From Inquilinus sp. Marseille-Q2685 (GTDB lineage: Bacteria > Pseudomonadota > Alphaproteobacteria > DSM-16000 > Inquilinaceae), in NCBI RefSeq assembly GCF_916619195.1, contig NZ_CAKAKL010000002.1:1180001-1244000 (forward strand): 64,000 nucleotides of DNA. Direction: 5' to 3'. Below, one piece after another: positions 9,406-18,495 of this stretch (positions are counted from its first letter, which is position 1; each line of letters begins with the position of its first letter). The translations under genes and the position numbers were made by a program. A model generated the notes under the pieces. The model did no database searches. It was not told the DNA's origin and saw nothing but the letters and a program-made list of their open reading frames with translations.

Positions 9406-9720
9406 CTACGGCAGCCCGCGCGTCCCGGGGCTCGGATCGGCGTCGTCGACAGACGCTGTGCCACGCTCATTGGAATCCGCGCCCCAGGCCCGGGCTTCGG
9501 CCAGCACGGCCTCGTCGAGCTGGTCGGGCATATGCGCGCCCATCAGGCGGATCGCCTGGACCAGGGCCAGCACCTCACGGTCTAGGGTCGGCTCCGGCCC
9601 GTCGCCGCCGCCGATCAGCCGGGGCGGGATGCTGGCCTCGACCACCACGCGAATCCGCCCGAGGGCATCCCAGGCCTGTTCCGCCGTCCATCCGGCGCTC
9701 TTGTCGGAGTCCTTCGCCAT
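9406..9720 (-). CDS. Small hypothetical protein
   Basis: A 104-residue acidic protein of unknown function with no signal peptide or membrane segment. The middle is predicted helical (DREVLALVQAIRLMGAHMPD), and the C terminus is rich in Asp, Pro and Gly. It ends five bases from the convergent DUF2961 gene. It lies 62 bp downstream of the co-directional antiporter gene but shows no functional link to it. The coding call rests on an open frame with amino-acid composition more natural than that of the overlapping frames. Confidence 0.5.
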   Translation of the reverse strand: MAKDSDKSAGWTAEQAWDALGRIRVVVEASIPPRLIGGGDGPEPTLDREVLALVQAIRLMGAHMPDQLDEAVLAEARAWGADSNERGTASVDDADPSPGTRGLP

Positions 9721-9782
9721 GCGGGGACAACAGCGTCAGACGGGAGTCCGGTTCCTGCAAGAGCGCCCGCCCGCGGCCTCTC

Positions 9783-11060
9783 CTATGCTCGGCGGCGCTC
9801 GCTGTGTCCGCTCCGCGTCGGACGTGCCGCCGCCCTGCGCCGGCGATCGGCCCAGGCCATCAGCGGCGTCGAGGCGATGCCGTGCATCACGATCGACCCG
9901 AGGACCGCGAAGGACGTGATCGCCCACAGCCGGCCGGCGTCCGGAAACTCCGCCCGGCCCAGCGCATAGGCCATGTAGTAGAAGGTGCCGAGGCCGCGGA
10001 TGCCGAAGAAGGCCATGAGGCCGCGGGCGGCGCGCGGCAGCTTCGTGCCGATCAGGCTGACCCAGCCGCACAGCGGGCGGATGACCAGCAGCAGGGCGGC
10101 GCCGACCAGCACGTCCCTCCATTCCAGCCGGGCCAGCGCGCCGGTCCCGACCGCGGCACCGAACACCAGGAGCACGACGACCATCAGCACGCGCTCGATC
10201 TGTTCCGAGAACTCGGCCATCGCGCCATGGAAGTCGCTGCTGCGGTCCGTGGCCCGCAGCGTCACCGCGGCGATGAACACGGCGACGAAGCCGTAGCCGG
10301 CGGCGAGTTCGGTCACGCCGAAGGAGATCAAGGTGACGCCGACGGCGACCAGCCCGTCGCCGGTGCGCGACAGCTTCAGGCGCGGCAGCCGGAAGGTCAG
10401 CCAGCCGAAGACGCGGCCGGCGGCGTAGCCGATCAGCGCGCCGCAGCCGATCCTCCAGATCACGTCGCCCGCCAGCCAATGGACCCAGGCCGACTCCAGC
10501 GGCGTGGCCGCGAGCGTCATCGCCAGCACGACGAAGGGGAAGGCCAAACCATCGTTGAGGCCGGCCTCGGAGGTCAGGGCGAAGCGCACCTCGCCGCCCT
10601 CCTCCTCCCCCGGCGGACCGGCCTGCACGTCGCACGCCAGGACCGGATCGGTCGGCGCCAGCGCGGCGGCGACCAGCAGGGCCGCCGCCCAGGGCAGGCC
10701 GAGGGCCGCCCAGCACAGCGCCGCCATCGTGGCGATGGTCAGCGGCATGGCGATGCCGAGCAGCCGCCAGGTCGCCTGCCAGCGGCGCCAGCCGAAGGGA
10801 CGCTCGACCCGGAGGCCCGCCCCCATCAGCGCCACCAGGATGATGAACTCCACCGCCTGTTCCAGCACCCGCTCCTGGAGCAGGAAGGCGGAGGCGCGAT
10901 CGATCCAGGGACCGTGCGGCGCGACGACGCCGATGCCGACGGCGACGATCGGCAGCGACAGCGGCAGGCGGCGGACCACCAGCGGCAGCCAGGCCGACAG
11001 CAGGACCAGCGCGCCGAGGACCAGGATGACGACGGCCGAAGCGTCGAACGTCTCGGGCAT
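9783..11060 (-). CDS. CPA1-type sodium/proton antiporter (NhaP-like)
   Basis: A 425-residue membrane protein with about twelve hydrophobic segments, matching the CPA1 cation:proton antiporter family. Landmarks are LAPTDPVLACDVQAGP in the region of the family's ion-binding helix, TSEAGLNDGLAFPFV (the nucleotide/ion-pathway helix, with the acidic ND motif) and FGIRGLGTFYYMAYAL near the end. It should exchange Na+ or K+ for protons across the inner membrane. The C-terminal tail is short and very basic and lacks a cytoplasmic regulatory domain. It stands alone between unrelated genes. Confidence 0.85.
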   Translation of the reverse strand: MPETFDASAVVILVLGALVLLSAWLPLVVRRLPLSLPIVAVGIGVVAPHGPWIDRASAFLLQERVLEQAVEFIILVALMGAGLRVERPFGWRRWQATWRLLGIAMPLTIATMAALCWAALGLPWAAALLVAAALAPTDPVLACDVQAGPPGEEEGGEVRFALTSEAGLNDGLAFPFVVLAMTLAATPLESAWVHWLAGDVIWRIGCGALIGYAAGRVFGWLTFRLPRLKLSRTGDGLVAVGVTLISFGVTELAAGYGFVAVFIAAVTLRATDRSSDFHGAMAEFSEQIERVLMVVVLLVFGAAVGTGALARLEWRDVLVGAALLLVIRPLCGWVSLIGTKLPRAARGLMAFFGIRGLGTFYYMAYALGRAEFPDAGRLWAITSFAVLGSIVMHGIASTPLMAWADRRRRAAARPTRSGHSERRRA

Positions 11061-11224
11061 GCCGGGCCAACAGCGGGATCGGCGTGCCGGTTTCCTCCAT
11101 CGTTGTCCCGAGGGCTTGGAGGGCCCTGCCGCTGATCACACTGCTGCCGGCCATCTTGCCGTCGACGGACCTGTCCGCGCCGAACCTGGTCTTGGGCCCG
11201 TGACCACCATGGGCGGCCCCCTCC

Positions 11225-11596
11225 CTACGATGCCGGTTCCGACATGCCGTGCGGTTCCCGACGCTGCCGGACCGCGCCGATCCCCTCCGCATGCTTCTCG
11301 CCCCAATCGGCCAGGGGGCCCAGCGCCTGGTTGAGCGAGGTGCCGAGCGCAGTCACCGAATACTCCACCCGCGGCGGCACCTCATGGAACACCTCGCGGT
11401 GGACCAGGCCGTCCGCCTCCATCTCCCGCAGCTGCTGGATCAGCATCTTCTCGCTGATCCCCGGCACCAGCCTCTTCAGCTCACCGAACCGGCGGGGCTC
11501 GGCCTGGATCTCCCACAGGATCAGAGCCTTCCATTTGCCGCCGATAACCTCGAAGGCGGGTCCCAGGCCGCAGCTGTAGGGCTGCTCTCCCCTCAT
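11225..11596 (-). CDS. HxlR-family transcriptional regulator
   Basis: A 123-residue winged-helix protein of the HxlR class. Visible features are the near-N-terminal cysteine (YSCGLGPAFEVIGGKWK, typical of redox- or electrophile-sensing members), the recognition-helix region GISEKMLIQQLREMEADGL, and the wing VPPRVEYSVTALG. It is divergent from the molybdenum aldehyde-oxidoreductase operon. An inverted repeat of the type bound by this family lies between them, so it probably controls that operon in response to aldehydes or other electrophiles. Confidence 0.88.
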   Translation of the reverse strand: MRGEQPYSCGLGPAFEVIGGKWKALILWEIQAEPRRFGELKRLVPGISEKMLIQQLREMEADGLVHREVFHEVPPRVEYSVTALGTSLNQALGPLADWGEKHAEGIGAVRQRREPHGMSEPAS

Positions 11597-11645
11597 GATG
11601 TCCTCGCGTCAAGGTCTTGCAATGCCGCAATTCTTACCTTCCGGT

Positions 11646-11672
11646 AAGTACCTGACTTTTAAGTAGGTACTT
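11646..11672. promoter_or_regulatory. Candidate HxlR operator
   Basis: AAGTACCT (11646-11653) and AGGTACTT (11665-11672) form perfect 8-bp inverted arms around an 11-bp AT-rich spacer. A second small inverted repeat, CTTACC-TTCC-GGTAAG (11633-11648), overlaps the left arm. They lie in the divergent gap between the HxlR gene and the iron-sulfur subunit gene. The spacing and TAC/GTA half-sites fit HxlR-family boxes. Confidence 0.6.
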
Positions 11673-11754
11673 GAGCAAAATCAAGCAGCCCATACCTTCC
11701 AGACATCCGAACGAGCCGAACCCGGCCTCGGACGCAGCAGGAAGGGCGAGACAT

Positions 11755-12264
11755 ATGGACGCCGAACCCAACACCATTGAATCTCCCGAGGATGGGGCAG
11801 CGGAGGCGGCCCTGCGGGTCAATGGCCGCACGCGCCGTCTCCGGATCGATCCTCGGGTCACGCTCCTCGACGCGCTGCGGGACCATCTCGGCTTGACCGG
11901 GGCCAAGAAAGGCTGCGACCGCGGCGAATGCGGCGCCTGCACGGTGCATATCGACGGCCGCAGGGCGCTGTCGTGCCTGACGCTCGCGGTCATGGCCGAG
12001 GGCCGCGAGATCACCACGATCGAGGGCCTCGCCGAGAGCGACCGGCTGCACCCCGTGCAGGCCGCCTTCATCGAGCATGACGCGTTCCAGTGCGGCTTCT
12101 GCACCCCGGGGCAGATCATGTCGGCGGTCGCCTGCATCCGCGAGGGGCATGCCGGCTCGGACGACGAGATCCGTGAGTTCATGAGCGGCAATCTCTGCCG
12201 CTGCGCCGCCTATCCGCAGATCGTCGCCGCGGTGCGGGCCGCGGCGGCCACGACCGGAGCCTGA
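11755..12264 (+). CDS. Aldehyde oxidoreductase, 2Fe-2S subunit (PaoA/YagT-like)
   Basis: A 169-residue small subunit of the xanthine-oxidase family. The plant-ferredoxin-type cluster is ligated by the cysteines of GCDRGECGAC and the following C in LSCLTL. The second cluster is ligated by CGFCTPGQ and CRCAAY. It passes electrons from the molybdenum centre to FAD. E. coli PaoA has a long Tat leader; none is present here from the ATG at 11755, so the enzyme appears cytoplasmic. The frame stays open upstream to 11671, but that stretch covers the operator region. The medium-subunit gene starts 3 bp after the stop. Confidence 0.88.
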   Translation: MDAEPNTIESPEDGAAEAALRVNGRTRRLRIDPRVTLLDALRDHLGLTGAKKGCDRGECGACTVHIDGRRALSCLTLAVMAEGREITTIEGLAESDRLHPVQAAFIEHDAFQCGFCTPGQIMSAVACIREGHAGSDDEIREFMSGNLCRCAAYPQIVAAVRAAAATTGA

Positions 12265-12267
12265 CCC

Positions 12268-13257
12268 ATGCAGAGCTTCGCCTATGAGCGGGCAGCGACC
12301 CTCGCACAAGCGATCGGGGCCGCGGCCGAGCCGGGCACGGCGGTGATCGCCGGCGGCACCGAGCTGCTGAACTGGATGAAGGACGGCATCGCCGCGCCGC
12401 GGCGCCTCGTCGATCTGAACCACCTGCCCGGCCTGGACAGCGTCACGGCGGACGCAAGCGGCCTCAGGATCGGGGCGCTGGCCCGGATGAGCGACCTGGC
12501 CGAGCACCCGGCGATCCGGCGCGACTGGCCGGCCGTCTCGCAGGCGCTGCTGCAGAGCGCTTCCGCCCAGATCCGCACCATGGCCTCGATCGGCGGCAAC
12601 CTGATGCAGCGCACGCGCTGCCCCTATTTCCGGGCCGAGGTCGAGCTGCCCTGCAACCGGCGCCGGCCGGGCAGCGGCTGCGCGGCGCTGGCGGGCGAGG
12701 ACCGGTCGGGCGCGATCTTCGGCTGGACCGAGCAGTGCGTCGCGACCCATCCGTCGGACGTGGCGGTGGCGCTGGCCGCGCTCGATGCCGTGGTGCATGT
12801 GGACGGCCCCGGCGGGCCGCGCGCGATCCCGATCGCGGACTTTCATCCCCTGCCCGACCACGGGTTGATCCGAGAGTCCGTGCTGGAGCCCGGGGAGCTG
12901 ATCACCGCGATCGAGGTGCCGGCCTCCGCCGCCGCGCGGCGGTCGCACTACCTCAAGCTGCGCGAACGGGCATCCTACGAATTCGCGCTGGTCTCGGCAG
13001 CTGTCGGGCTCGACCTCGACGGCCCGGTGATCCGCGAGGCGCGGATCGCGCTCGGCGGCGTCGCGGCGAAGCCATGGCGCCTGAGAGAAGCGGAAGAAGC
13101 CCTGCGGGGCGTTATGCAGGCGGACGAACCCGCCCTGCGGCGCGCCTTGGACGCCGGCTTCGCCGAGGCGCGGCCGCTGCGCCGGAACGGCTTCAAGGTG
13201 GAGCTGGCCAAACGTGCCGTCATCCGGGCGCTGCAGATCGTAGGAGGCGTGGCATGA
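12268..13257 (+). CDS. Aldehyde oxidoreductase, FAD subunit (PaoB/YagS-like)
   Basis: A 329-residue FAD-binding medium subunit. FAD contacts are visible as AGGTELLNWMKDG and SIGGNLMQRTRCPYFR. The segment from TRCPYF through CNRRRPGSGCAAL holds the extra cysteines that bind a 4Fe-4S cluster in E. coli PaoB, so this belongs to the PaoABC subgroup and not to plain xanthine dehydrogenases. Its stop codon overlaps the start of the large subunit (ATGA), consistent with coupled synthesis of the heterotrimer. Confidence 0.88.
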   Translation: MQSFAYERAATLAQAIGAAAEPGTAVIAGGTELLNWMKDGIAAPRRLVDLNHLPGLDSVTADASGLRIGALARMSDLAEHPAIRRDWPAVSQALLQSASAQIRTMASIGGNLMQRTRCPYFRAEVELPCNRRRPGSGCAALAGEDRSGAIFGWTEQCVATHPSDVAVALAALDAVVHVDGPGGPRAIPIADFHPLPDHGLIRESVLEPGELITAIEVPASAAARRSHYLKLRERASYEFALVSAAVGLDLDGPVIREARIALGGVAAKPWRLREAEEALRGVMQADEPALRRALDAGFAEARPLRRNGFKVELAKRAVIRALQIVGGVA

Positions 13258-15371
13258 GCGGCGAAATCGGGCAGGCGGTCAGCCGCCGGGACGGTCCGGC
13301 GAAGGTCACCGGCGCGGCACGCTACGCCGCCGACACGCCCTCGGCCGGCGCCGTCCATGCCGTGATCGTTCCGGCAACCCGGCCGAGGGCCCGCATCACG
13401 GCGATCGATCTCGGCCGGGCATCGGCCGCGGCCGGCGTGATCCGCATCTTCACCCATGAGAATGCACCGCGCTTCGGCCAGGTGACCGTGGTGCTGGCGG
13501 AGGACAACCTGCCGCCGCTGCAGGGCGACCGAGTCCTCTACGAAGGCCAGCCGGTGGCGCTGGTGGTCGCCGGGACGCCGGAGCAAGCGACTGAGGCGGC
13601 ACGCCTCGTCCGCGTCGATTATGACGAGGAGCCGTTCGACGCGGATTTCCTCGCCGATCCGGATCGGGCCGAGCTGGTGACCGAGTTCTTCGGCCTGCCG
13701 CTCGACACCGCCTGGGGCGACGTGGCGGCGGCCCGGCACGAGTCCGATGCCGGGGTGGAGGCCGTCTATGTCACGGCCGATCGGCACCACAACCCGATCG
13801 AGCCGGGGGCGATCCTGGCGGTCTGGCAGGACGGGCAGCTCACCGTGCACGATTCGACGCAGGGGGTGGCGGAGGAGCGCGACGCGCTGGCCCAGGCGCT
13901 CGGACTCGACCCGGAGCGCGTGCGGGTGCGGAACGACTTCATCGGCGGCAGCTTCGGCGCCAAGCTCTGGGGCCTGCCGCACCAGCTGCTGGCAGCCATG
14001 GCGGCGCGGGAGCTGGGGCGCCCGGTGAAGCTGGTTCTGACCCGGGCCCAGTCCTACACGGCCTGGGGCTATCAATCGGCGACCCGCCAGACCGTGGCCC
14101 TGAGCGCCCGGGCCGACGGCACCTTGACCGGCCTGCATCACGACGTCGTGGCTGCAGGCTCCCATATCGGCCACTACGTCGAGGCGGCGGGCTGGGACAC
14201 GCCCGCGATGTATGCCACGCCAAACTTCAAGATCAGCCATCGCCGTCGGCGGCTGGACCGCGCCAGCCCGTCGGCGATGCGGTCGCCCTTCGGCGGCGTC
14301 GGCCTGGTCGCGGTCGAGATCGCGATGGACGAGCTCGCCGACCGCCTCGGCATGGACCCGCTCGAGCTCCGGCTCCGCAACTACGCCGAGGCCTATCCGG
14401 CCGACGGCCGCCCCTTCTCGTCCAAGCGGCTGCGGGAGTGCTACGCGGAGGGCGCGCGACGGTTCGGCTGGTCCGGCCGGCCGCCGGCGCCGCGGTCGAT
14501 ACGCGACGGCCGGGACCTGATCGGCTGGGGCATGGCGACCGCGGTGCTGCGGGCGTTCCGCTTTCCGGCCACGGCGCGGATCGGCATCGACCGCGACGGC
14601 CGGGTGCTGGTCGAGACCGCCACCCACGATGTCGGCCAGGGGCTGAGCACCATCCTCCGGCAGATCGCCGCCGACGCGCTCGGCGTGGCGGTCGAGCGCG
14701 TGAACCTGGCGATCGCCGACACCACCCTGCCCCGGACCACGTTCACCGGCGGCTCCTCGACCTCGATGAGCGTCGGTTCCGCCGTCCAGGCCGCGGCTAC
14801 GGCCTTGAGAGAGAAGCTGGTCGAGGCCGGCGCCAACGGGCCCGAGGGCTATGCCGGCGCTCTGGCGCGGCTCGGCGTCGAGCGGCTGTCCGCCGAAGGC
14901 GAGTGGTCGCCGGCCGACAATGAGACGACCCCGCCGATCTTCAGCTTCGGGGCGGTGTTCGCCGAGGTGCGGGTCGACCGCGACATCCCGATCCCGAGGG
15001 TCAGCCGCGTCGTCGGCGTCTACGACGCCGGCCGGATCCTCAATCCCAAGACCGCGCGTAGCCAGATGACCGGCGGCATCATCTGGGGGATCGGCCAGGC
15101 GCTGTTGGAGAGATCGGAGATGGATCCTCGTCTCGGCCGGTTCCTGTCGAAGAACCTGGCCGGCTATCTGGTGCCGGTGAACGCCGATGTCAGCGAGATC
15201 GACGTCGCCTTCGTCGAGGCGCCCGACCCGCATGCCAGCCCGCTCGGCGCCCGCGGCATCGGCGAGCTGGGCGCCATCGGCATCGGCGCGGCGATCGCCA
15301 ACGCCGTATCCCACGCCGCCGGCGTGCGGGTGCGCGAGCTGCCGATCCGGCCGGAGCATCTGATGGCGTGA
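13254..15371 (+). CDS. Aldehyde oxidoreductase, molybdopterin subunit (PaoC/YagR-like)
   Basis: A 705-residue molybdenum-binding large subunit. The N-terminal a/b hammerhead domain (about 15-130) begins GPAKVTGAARYAAD. The catalytic part includes FIGGSFGAKLWG, SAMRSPFGGVG and DVGQGLSTI. Near the C terminus, GARGIGELGAIG carries the glutamate that acts as general base in the family. It should oxidise aldehydes to carboxylic acids at a Mo cofactor. The ATG at 13254 overlaps the preceding stop by four bases. No dedicated maturation factor (PaoD/XdhC) is encoded nearby, so one must act from elsewhere. Confidence 0.9.
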   Translation: MSGEIGQAVSRRDGPAKVTGAARYAADTPSAGAVHAVIVPATRPRARITAIDLGRASAAAGVIRIFTHENAPRFGQVTVVLAEDNLPPLQGDRVLYEGQPVALVVAGTPEQATEAARLVRVDYDEEPFDADFLADPDRAELVTEFFGLPLDTAWGDVAAARHESDAGVEAVYVTADRHHNPIEPGAILAVWQDGQLTVHDSTQGVAEERDALAQALGLDPERVRVRNDFIGGSFGAKLWGLPHQLLAAMAARELGRPVKLVLTRAQSYTAWGYQSATRQTVALSARADGTLTGLHHDVVAAGSHIGHYVEAAGWDTPAMYATPNFKISHRRRRLDRASPSAMRSPFGGVGLVAVEIAMDELADRLGMDPLELRLRNYAEAYPADGRPFSSKRLRECYAEGARRFGWSGRPPAPRSIRDGRDLIGWGMATAVLRAFRFPATARIGIDRDGRVLVETATHDVGQGLSTILRQIAADALGVAVERVNLAIADTTLPRTTFTGGSSTSMSVGSAVQAAATALREKLVEAGANGPEGYAGALARLGVERLSAEGEWSPADNETTPPIFSFGAVFAEVRVDRDIPIPRVSRVVGVYDAGRILNPKTARSQMTGGIIWGIGQALLERSEMDPRLGRFLSKNLAGYLVPVNADVSEIDVAFVEAPDPHASPLGARGIGELGAIGIGAAIANAVSHAAGVRVRELPIRPEHLMA

Positions 15372-15399
15372 CGATCGCCCATGCCGGACGCCGGAGGGC

Positions 15400-16242
15400 T
15401 CACCCCTTCAGCCCGGTATGGGCCAGGCCCTCGATGAACTGGCGCTGGGCGAGGACGAACACGATCAGCACCGGCAGCGCCGTCAGGGTCACCGCCGCCA
15501 GCTGCACGTTCCACATCGGCCCGCCATAGGCGTCGACATACTGGGTCAGGGCCTGCGGCAGGGTGAACTTCTCGGTCGAGGACAGGAAGACAATCGGTTC
15601 GAGATACAGGTTCCAGCTGTGCAGGAAGGTGAAGATGGCGACGGCGCCCAGCGCCGGGCGGGCCAGCGGCAGGGCGATGCGCCAGAACAGCCCGAAGCGG
15701 CCGAGCCCGTCGATCCTTCCCGCCTCCTCCAGCTCCGGCGGCAGGGTGATGAAGAACTGGCGCATGATGAAGGTCGCCAGCACGCAGGGCGCGCCGAGGA
15801 TCGGCACCAGGATCAGGGGCCAGTGGGTGTTGACTAGGCCGAGCCCCAGGAAGAAGCGGAACAGCGGCACGATCGTCACCTCGCTGGGCACCAGGAGCGC
15901 CAGCAGCACGACCATGAACACCGCGTTCTGGCCCGGGAAGCGGATGCGGGCAAAGGCGTAGCCGGCAAGCGAGGCCACCGCCATGGTGCCGAACGTCACC
16001 ACCGCGGCGATGTACAGGCTGTTCCAGTACTGCAGGGCGAAGGGCTGCAGCGCGAACACCTGGCGGTAGGCGTCGAGGTCGAAGCTGCGCGGCAGCAGCG
16101 CCGGCGGGAAGGCGAAGATCTCCTGCACCGGCTTGAAGGAGGAGGTGACCATCCACCAGGTCGGGAAGACGAAGGGGATGGCCAGCACGCACATCAGCCC
16201 GTAGATCGCCAAGCGCGCGCGGGGGGAGAGATCAGCCCTCAT
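15400..16242 (-). CDS. ABC sugar importer permease (MalG-like), second system
   Basis: A 280-residue CUT1 permease with about six membrane segments and the EAA loop ELEEAGRIDGLGRFGLFWRI. It is the last gene of a minus-strand operon that starts with the LacI regulator at 21170. It overlaps the preceding permease gene by 11 bp, suggesting translational coupling. Its end is convergent with the aldehyde-oxidoreductase operon across a 28-bp gap that shows no clear terminator. Confidence 0.92.
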   Translation of the reverse strand: MRADLSPRARLAIYGLMCVLAIPFVFPTWWMVTSSFKPVQEIFAFPPALLPRSFDLDAYRQVFALQPFALQYWNSLYIAAVVTFGTMAVASLAGYAFARIRFPGQNAVFMVVLLALLVPSEVTIVPLFRFFLGLGLVNTHWPLILVPILGAPCVLATFIMRQFFITLPPELEEAGRIDGLGRFGLFWRIALPLARPALGAVAIFTFLHSWNLYLEPIVFLSSTEKFTLPQALTQYVDAYGGPMWNVQLAAVTLTALPVLIVFVLAQRQFIEGLAHTGLKG

Positions 16243-17182
16243 GGAACACCCACCGCCGGCGCAGCTGCCACTGCGCGAAGGTCAGCACCGCGACGATCGC
16301 GAACAGCAGCACCGCCAGGGCCGAACCGTAGCCGAAGGCGTGGAACTGGAAGGCCTGCTGGTACAGGTAATAGACCAGCACGGTGGTCGAGATCCCCGGC
16401 CCGCCCTGGGTCAGCACCGCGATCTGGGCGAAGACCTGCAGCGACCCGACGATGGTGATGATCGAGGTCAGGAGGATGGTCGGGCTGATCAGCGGCAGTG
16501 TGATGCGGCGGAACTGGGCGAAGCGGCCGGCGCCTTCGATCCGCGCCGCCTCGTACAGATCGCGCGGCACGGTCTGCAGCGCCGCCAGGAACAGCACCAT
16601 GTTCAGCCCGACATTCTTGAACACCTGGACCACGATCACCGACAGCATCGCCGTGGTCTCGCCGCGCAGCCAGTTGGGGCCGGTGATGCCGAACACGGCC
16701 AAGATGCCGTTGATGCCGCCGTCCTTCTGCAGGAGGAAGCCCCAGACGATGGTCCAGGCCACCAGCGACACCACGACCGGCGAGAAGAACAGCGCCCGGA
16801 ACACCGTCATGCCGCGCAGGCGCTGGTTCAGCAGCACCGCCAGCAGCAGCGCCAGGCTGAGATTCAGCGCCACGAGCCCGATCGAGAACAGGGCGGTGGC
16901 CCGCAGCACCCCCGGCAGCTCCGGATCCGCCAGCAGCAGCCGGTAGTTGGCGTCGCCGATGTAGTCGAAGCTGCCGGCCAGCACGTTCCATTCGTGCAGG
17001 CTGTACCAGGCCACCAGCGTCAGCGGCATCAGCACGAACAGCGCGACGCCCAGCAGCTGCGGCGCGACGAAGAGATAGCCGGCCAGGGCGTCGCGGCGCC
17101 GGAGCGTCCAGAACGGCCGGTTCGGAGCGGCGGCCTCCACGGTGTCGGCGGGACCGGCCGGCATGGTGGAGGCCCGCGTCAT
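16232..17182 (-). CDS. ABC sugar importer permease (MalF-like), second system
   Basis: A 316-residue CUT1 permease. A short cytoplasmic N terminus leads into RRRDALAGYLFVAPQLLG, the usual entry to the first membrane helix. The EAA loop reads LYEAARIEGAGRFAQFRRI. The ATG at 17182 is chosen because it begins 2 bp after the stop of the binding-protein gene; the frame is open far upstream, but only as an overlap of that gene. As in the 4.7-9.4 kb system, no ATPase gene accompanies the two permeases. Confidence 0.9.
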   Translation of the reverse strand: MTRASTMPAGPADTVEAAAPNRPFWTLRRRDALAGYLFVAPQLLGVALFVLMPLTLVAWYSLHEWNVLAGSFDYIGDANYRLLLADPELPGVLRATALFSIGLVALNLSLALLLAVLLNQRLRGMTVFRALFFSPVVVSLVAWTIVWGFLLQKDGGINGILAVFGITGPNWLRGETTAMLSVIVVQVFKNVGLNMVLFLAALQTVPRDLYEAARIEGAGRFAQFRRITLPLISPTILLTSIITIVGSLQVFAQIAVLTQGGPGISTTVLVYYLYQQAFQFHAFGYGSALAVLLFAIVAVLTFAQWQLRRRWVFHEG

Positions 17183-17184
17183 CG

Positions 17185-18453
17185 TCAGCGCGCCAGCAGC
17201 GGCCGGATCCGGCCGCACACCGCCCTCAGCGCCGCGTCGATATCGGCGGCGGGCTGCCACAGCGCGTCCAGCCCCGCCCGCACCACCTGGGCGATCTGGG
17301 CGTTGCCGGTGTGGCTGGGCTTCACCGCCCCGATCTCGATGCCGCGCACCACCACCGCCTCGATCTGGCCCGGCTTCAGCATCGGGTTGGCCTTGGCCAA
17401 CAGGTCGACGCCGAGCTGGCTCTTGCGCGGCGGCGGGAAGAACTGCGCCAGCTTCGCCGAGTTCTCCGGATTGGTCAGGAAGGCCAGGAAAGCTGCGGCC
17501 GCCTGCGCGTTCGGCCCGGCCTTGAACACGCCGATGCCGGCCTGGCCGATCACCGCGTATTCGCCGGCCGGCCCCTTCGGCAGAGGCACCAGGTCCCAGG
17601 CGAAAGCACCGTCCTTCAGCAGGGCCGCCCGGCTGATCTGGGTGATGGTCATGGCGGCGTCGCCGGCGAAGAAATCGGCCGGCGCGCCCGGCCCCGGCAT
17701 CGCCTGGTCGGTGAACACCGCCTTGTGCAGGAAGCGCATCGCCTCGGCCATCGGCGGCTGGTCGAAGCCGCAGGCCTTGCCGTCCGCGCTCCAGGGCGCC
17801 GCCCCCCAGCCATTCCAGATGGTGGCGAGGTTGTCCCACAGCTTGTAGTCGAAGTCGCGCACCACCAGACCGGCCTTGCCGGTCTTGGCCCGCACCGCGG
17901 CGGCGTCGGCGATGGCGGTGTCCCAGGTCCACTCCCCCGCCGCGATCCGCTCGGCCGGCGGCTTCACCCCGGCCTGCTTCAGCAGGTCGAGATTGACGAA
18001 GACGCCGAAGGGCGAGGTCGAGAACGGATAGGCGTAGAGCACGTCGTCGCGGCGCCACAGCGCAGTGGCGCTGGGCAGGAGGTCCTCATAACCGTAGTCC
18101 GGCGTCGAGCGCAGGATGTCCTGCAGCGGCAGCAGCACGCCGGAAGAGACGAAGTCCGGCGCCGAGTTCTCGAAGATCCAGGCCAGGTCGGGGGCATTGC
18201 CGCCGGCGATCTGGGTGGTCAGCGCCGTGGTGTAGCCGTCGAAGGGCAGCGTCTCGAAGGTGATCGACGCCACCTCCGGGTGGTCCTTCCGGTACGCGGC
18301 GGCGATCTCGTCCAGCAACTGCAGATGCGCCTTGTTGCCGGTCCAGACCGTCATCCGGAGCGCGATGCCCTCCGCCCGAGCCGGAGTCCCGAGGGCCGCC
18401 GCAGCCAGCAGGCCGGCCGCGGCGATGGCGAAGATGCGGCGTCCGAGCGTCAT
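17185..18453 (-). CDS. ABC sugar importer, solute-binding protein, second system
   Basis: A 422-residue family-1 extracellular solute-binding protein. The N terminus is a Sec-type signal peptide (basic RR, an alanine-rich hydrophobic core, cleavage near ARA-E at about residue 27). The mature protein starts IALRMTVWTGNKAHLQLLDEI, as in sugar binders. The operon order is regulator, FAD oxidoreductase, this gene, then two permeases. Ligand unknown. Confidence 0.9.
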   Translation of the reverse strand: MTLGRRIFAIAAAGLLAAAALGTPARAEGIALRMTVWTGNKAHLQLLDEIAAAYRKDHPEVASITFETLPFDGYTTALTTQIAGGNAPDLAWIFENSAPDFVSSGVLLPLQDILRSTPDYGYEDLLPSATALWRRDDVLYAYPFSTSPFGVFVNLDLLKQAGVKPPAERIAAGEWTWDTAIADAAAVRAKTGKAGLVVRDFDYKLWDNLATIWNGWGAAPWSADGKACGFDQPPMAEAMRFLHKAVFTDQAMPGPGAPADFFAGDAAMTITQISRAALLKDGAFAWDLVPLPKGPAGEYAVIGQAGIGVFKAGPNAQAAAAFLAFLTNPENSAKLAQFFPPPRKSQLGVDLLAKANPMLKPGQIEAVVVRGIEIGAVKPSHTGNAQIAQVVRAGLDALWQPAADIDAALRAVCGRIRPLLAR

Positions 18454-18495
18454 GGCGTTCTCCTCCCCTATTTCCGTTGGATCCGGCAGTGCCGG

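Noticed and set aside
12975-15359. A 794-codon minus-strand frame opposite the molybdopterin subunit
   Set aside because: The sense strand encodes a clear Mo-hydroxylase with motifs throughout. The antisense frame is rich in Arg, Gly and His and shows no family pattern.
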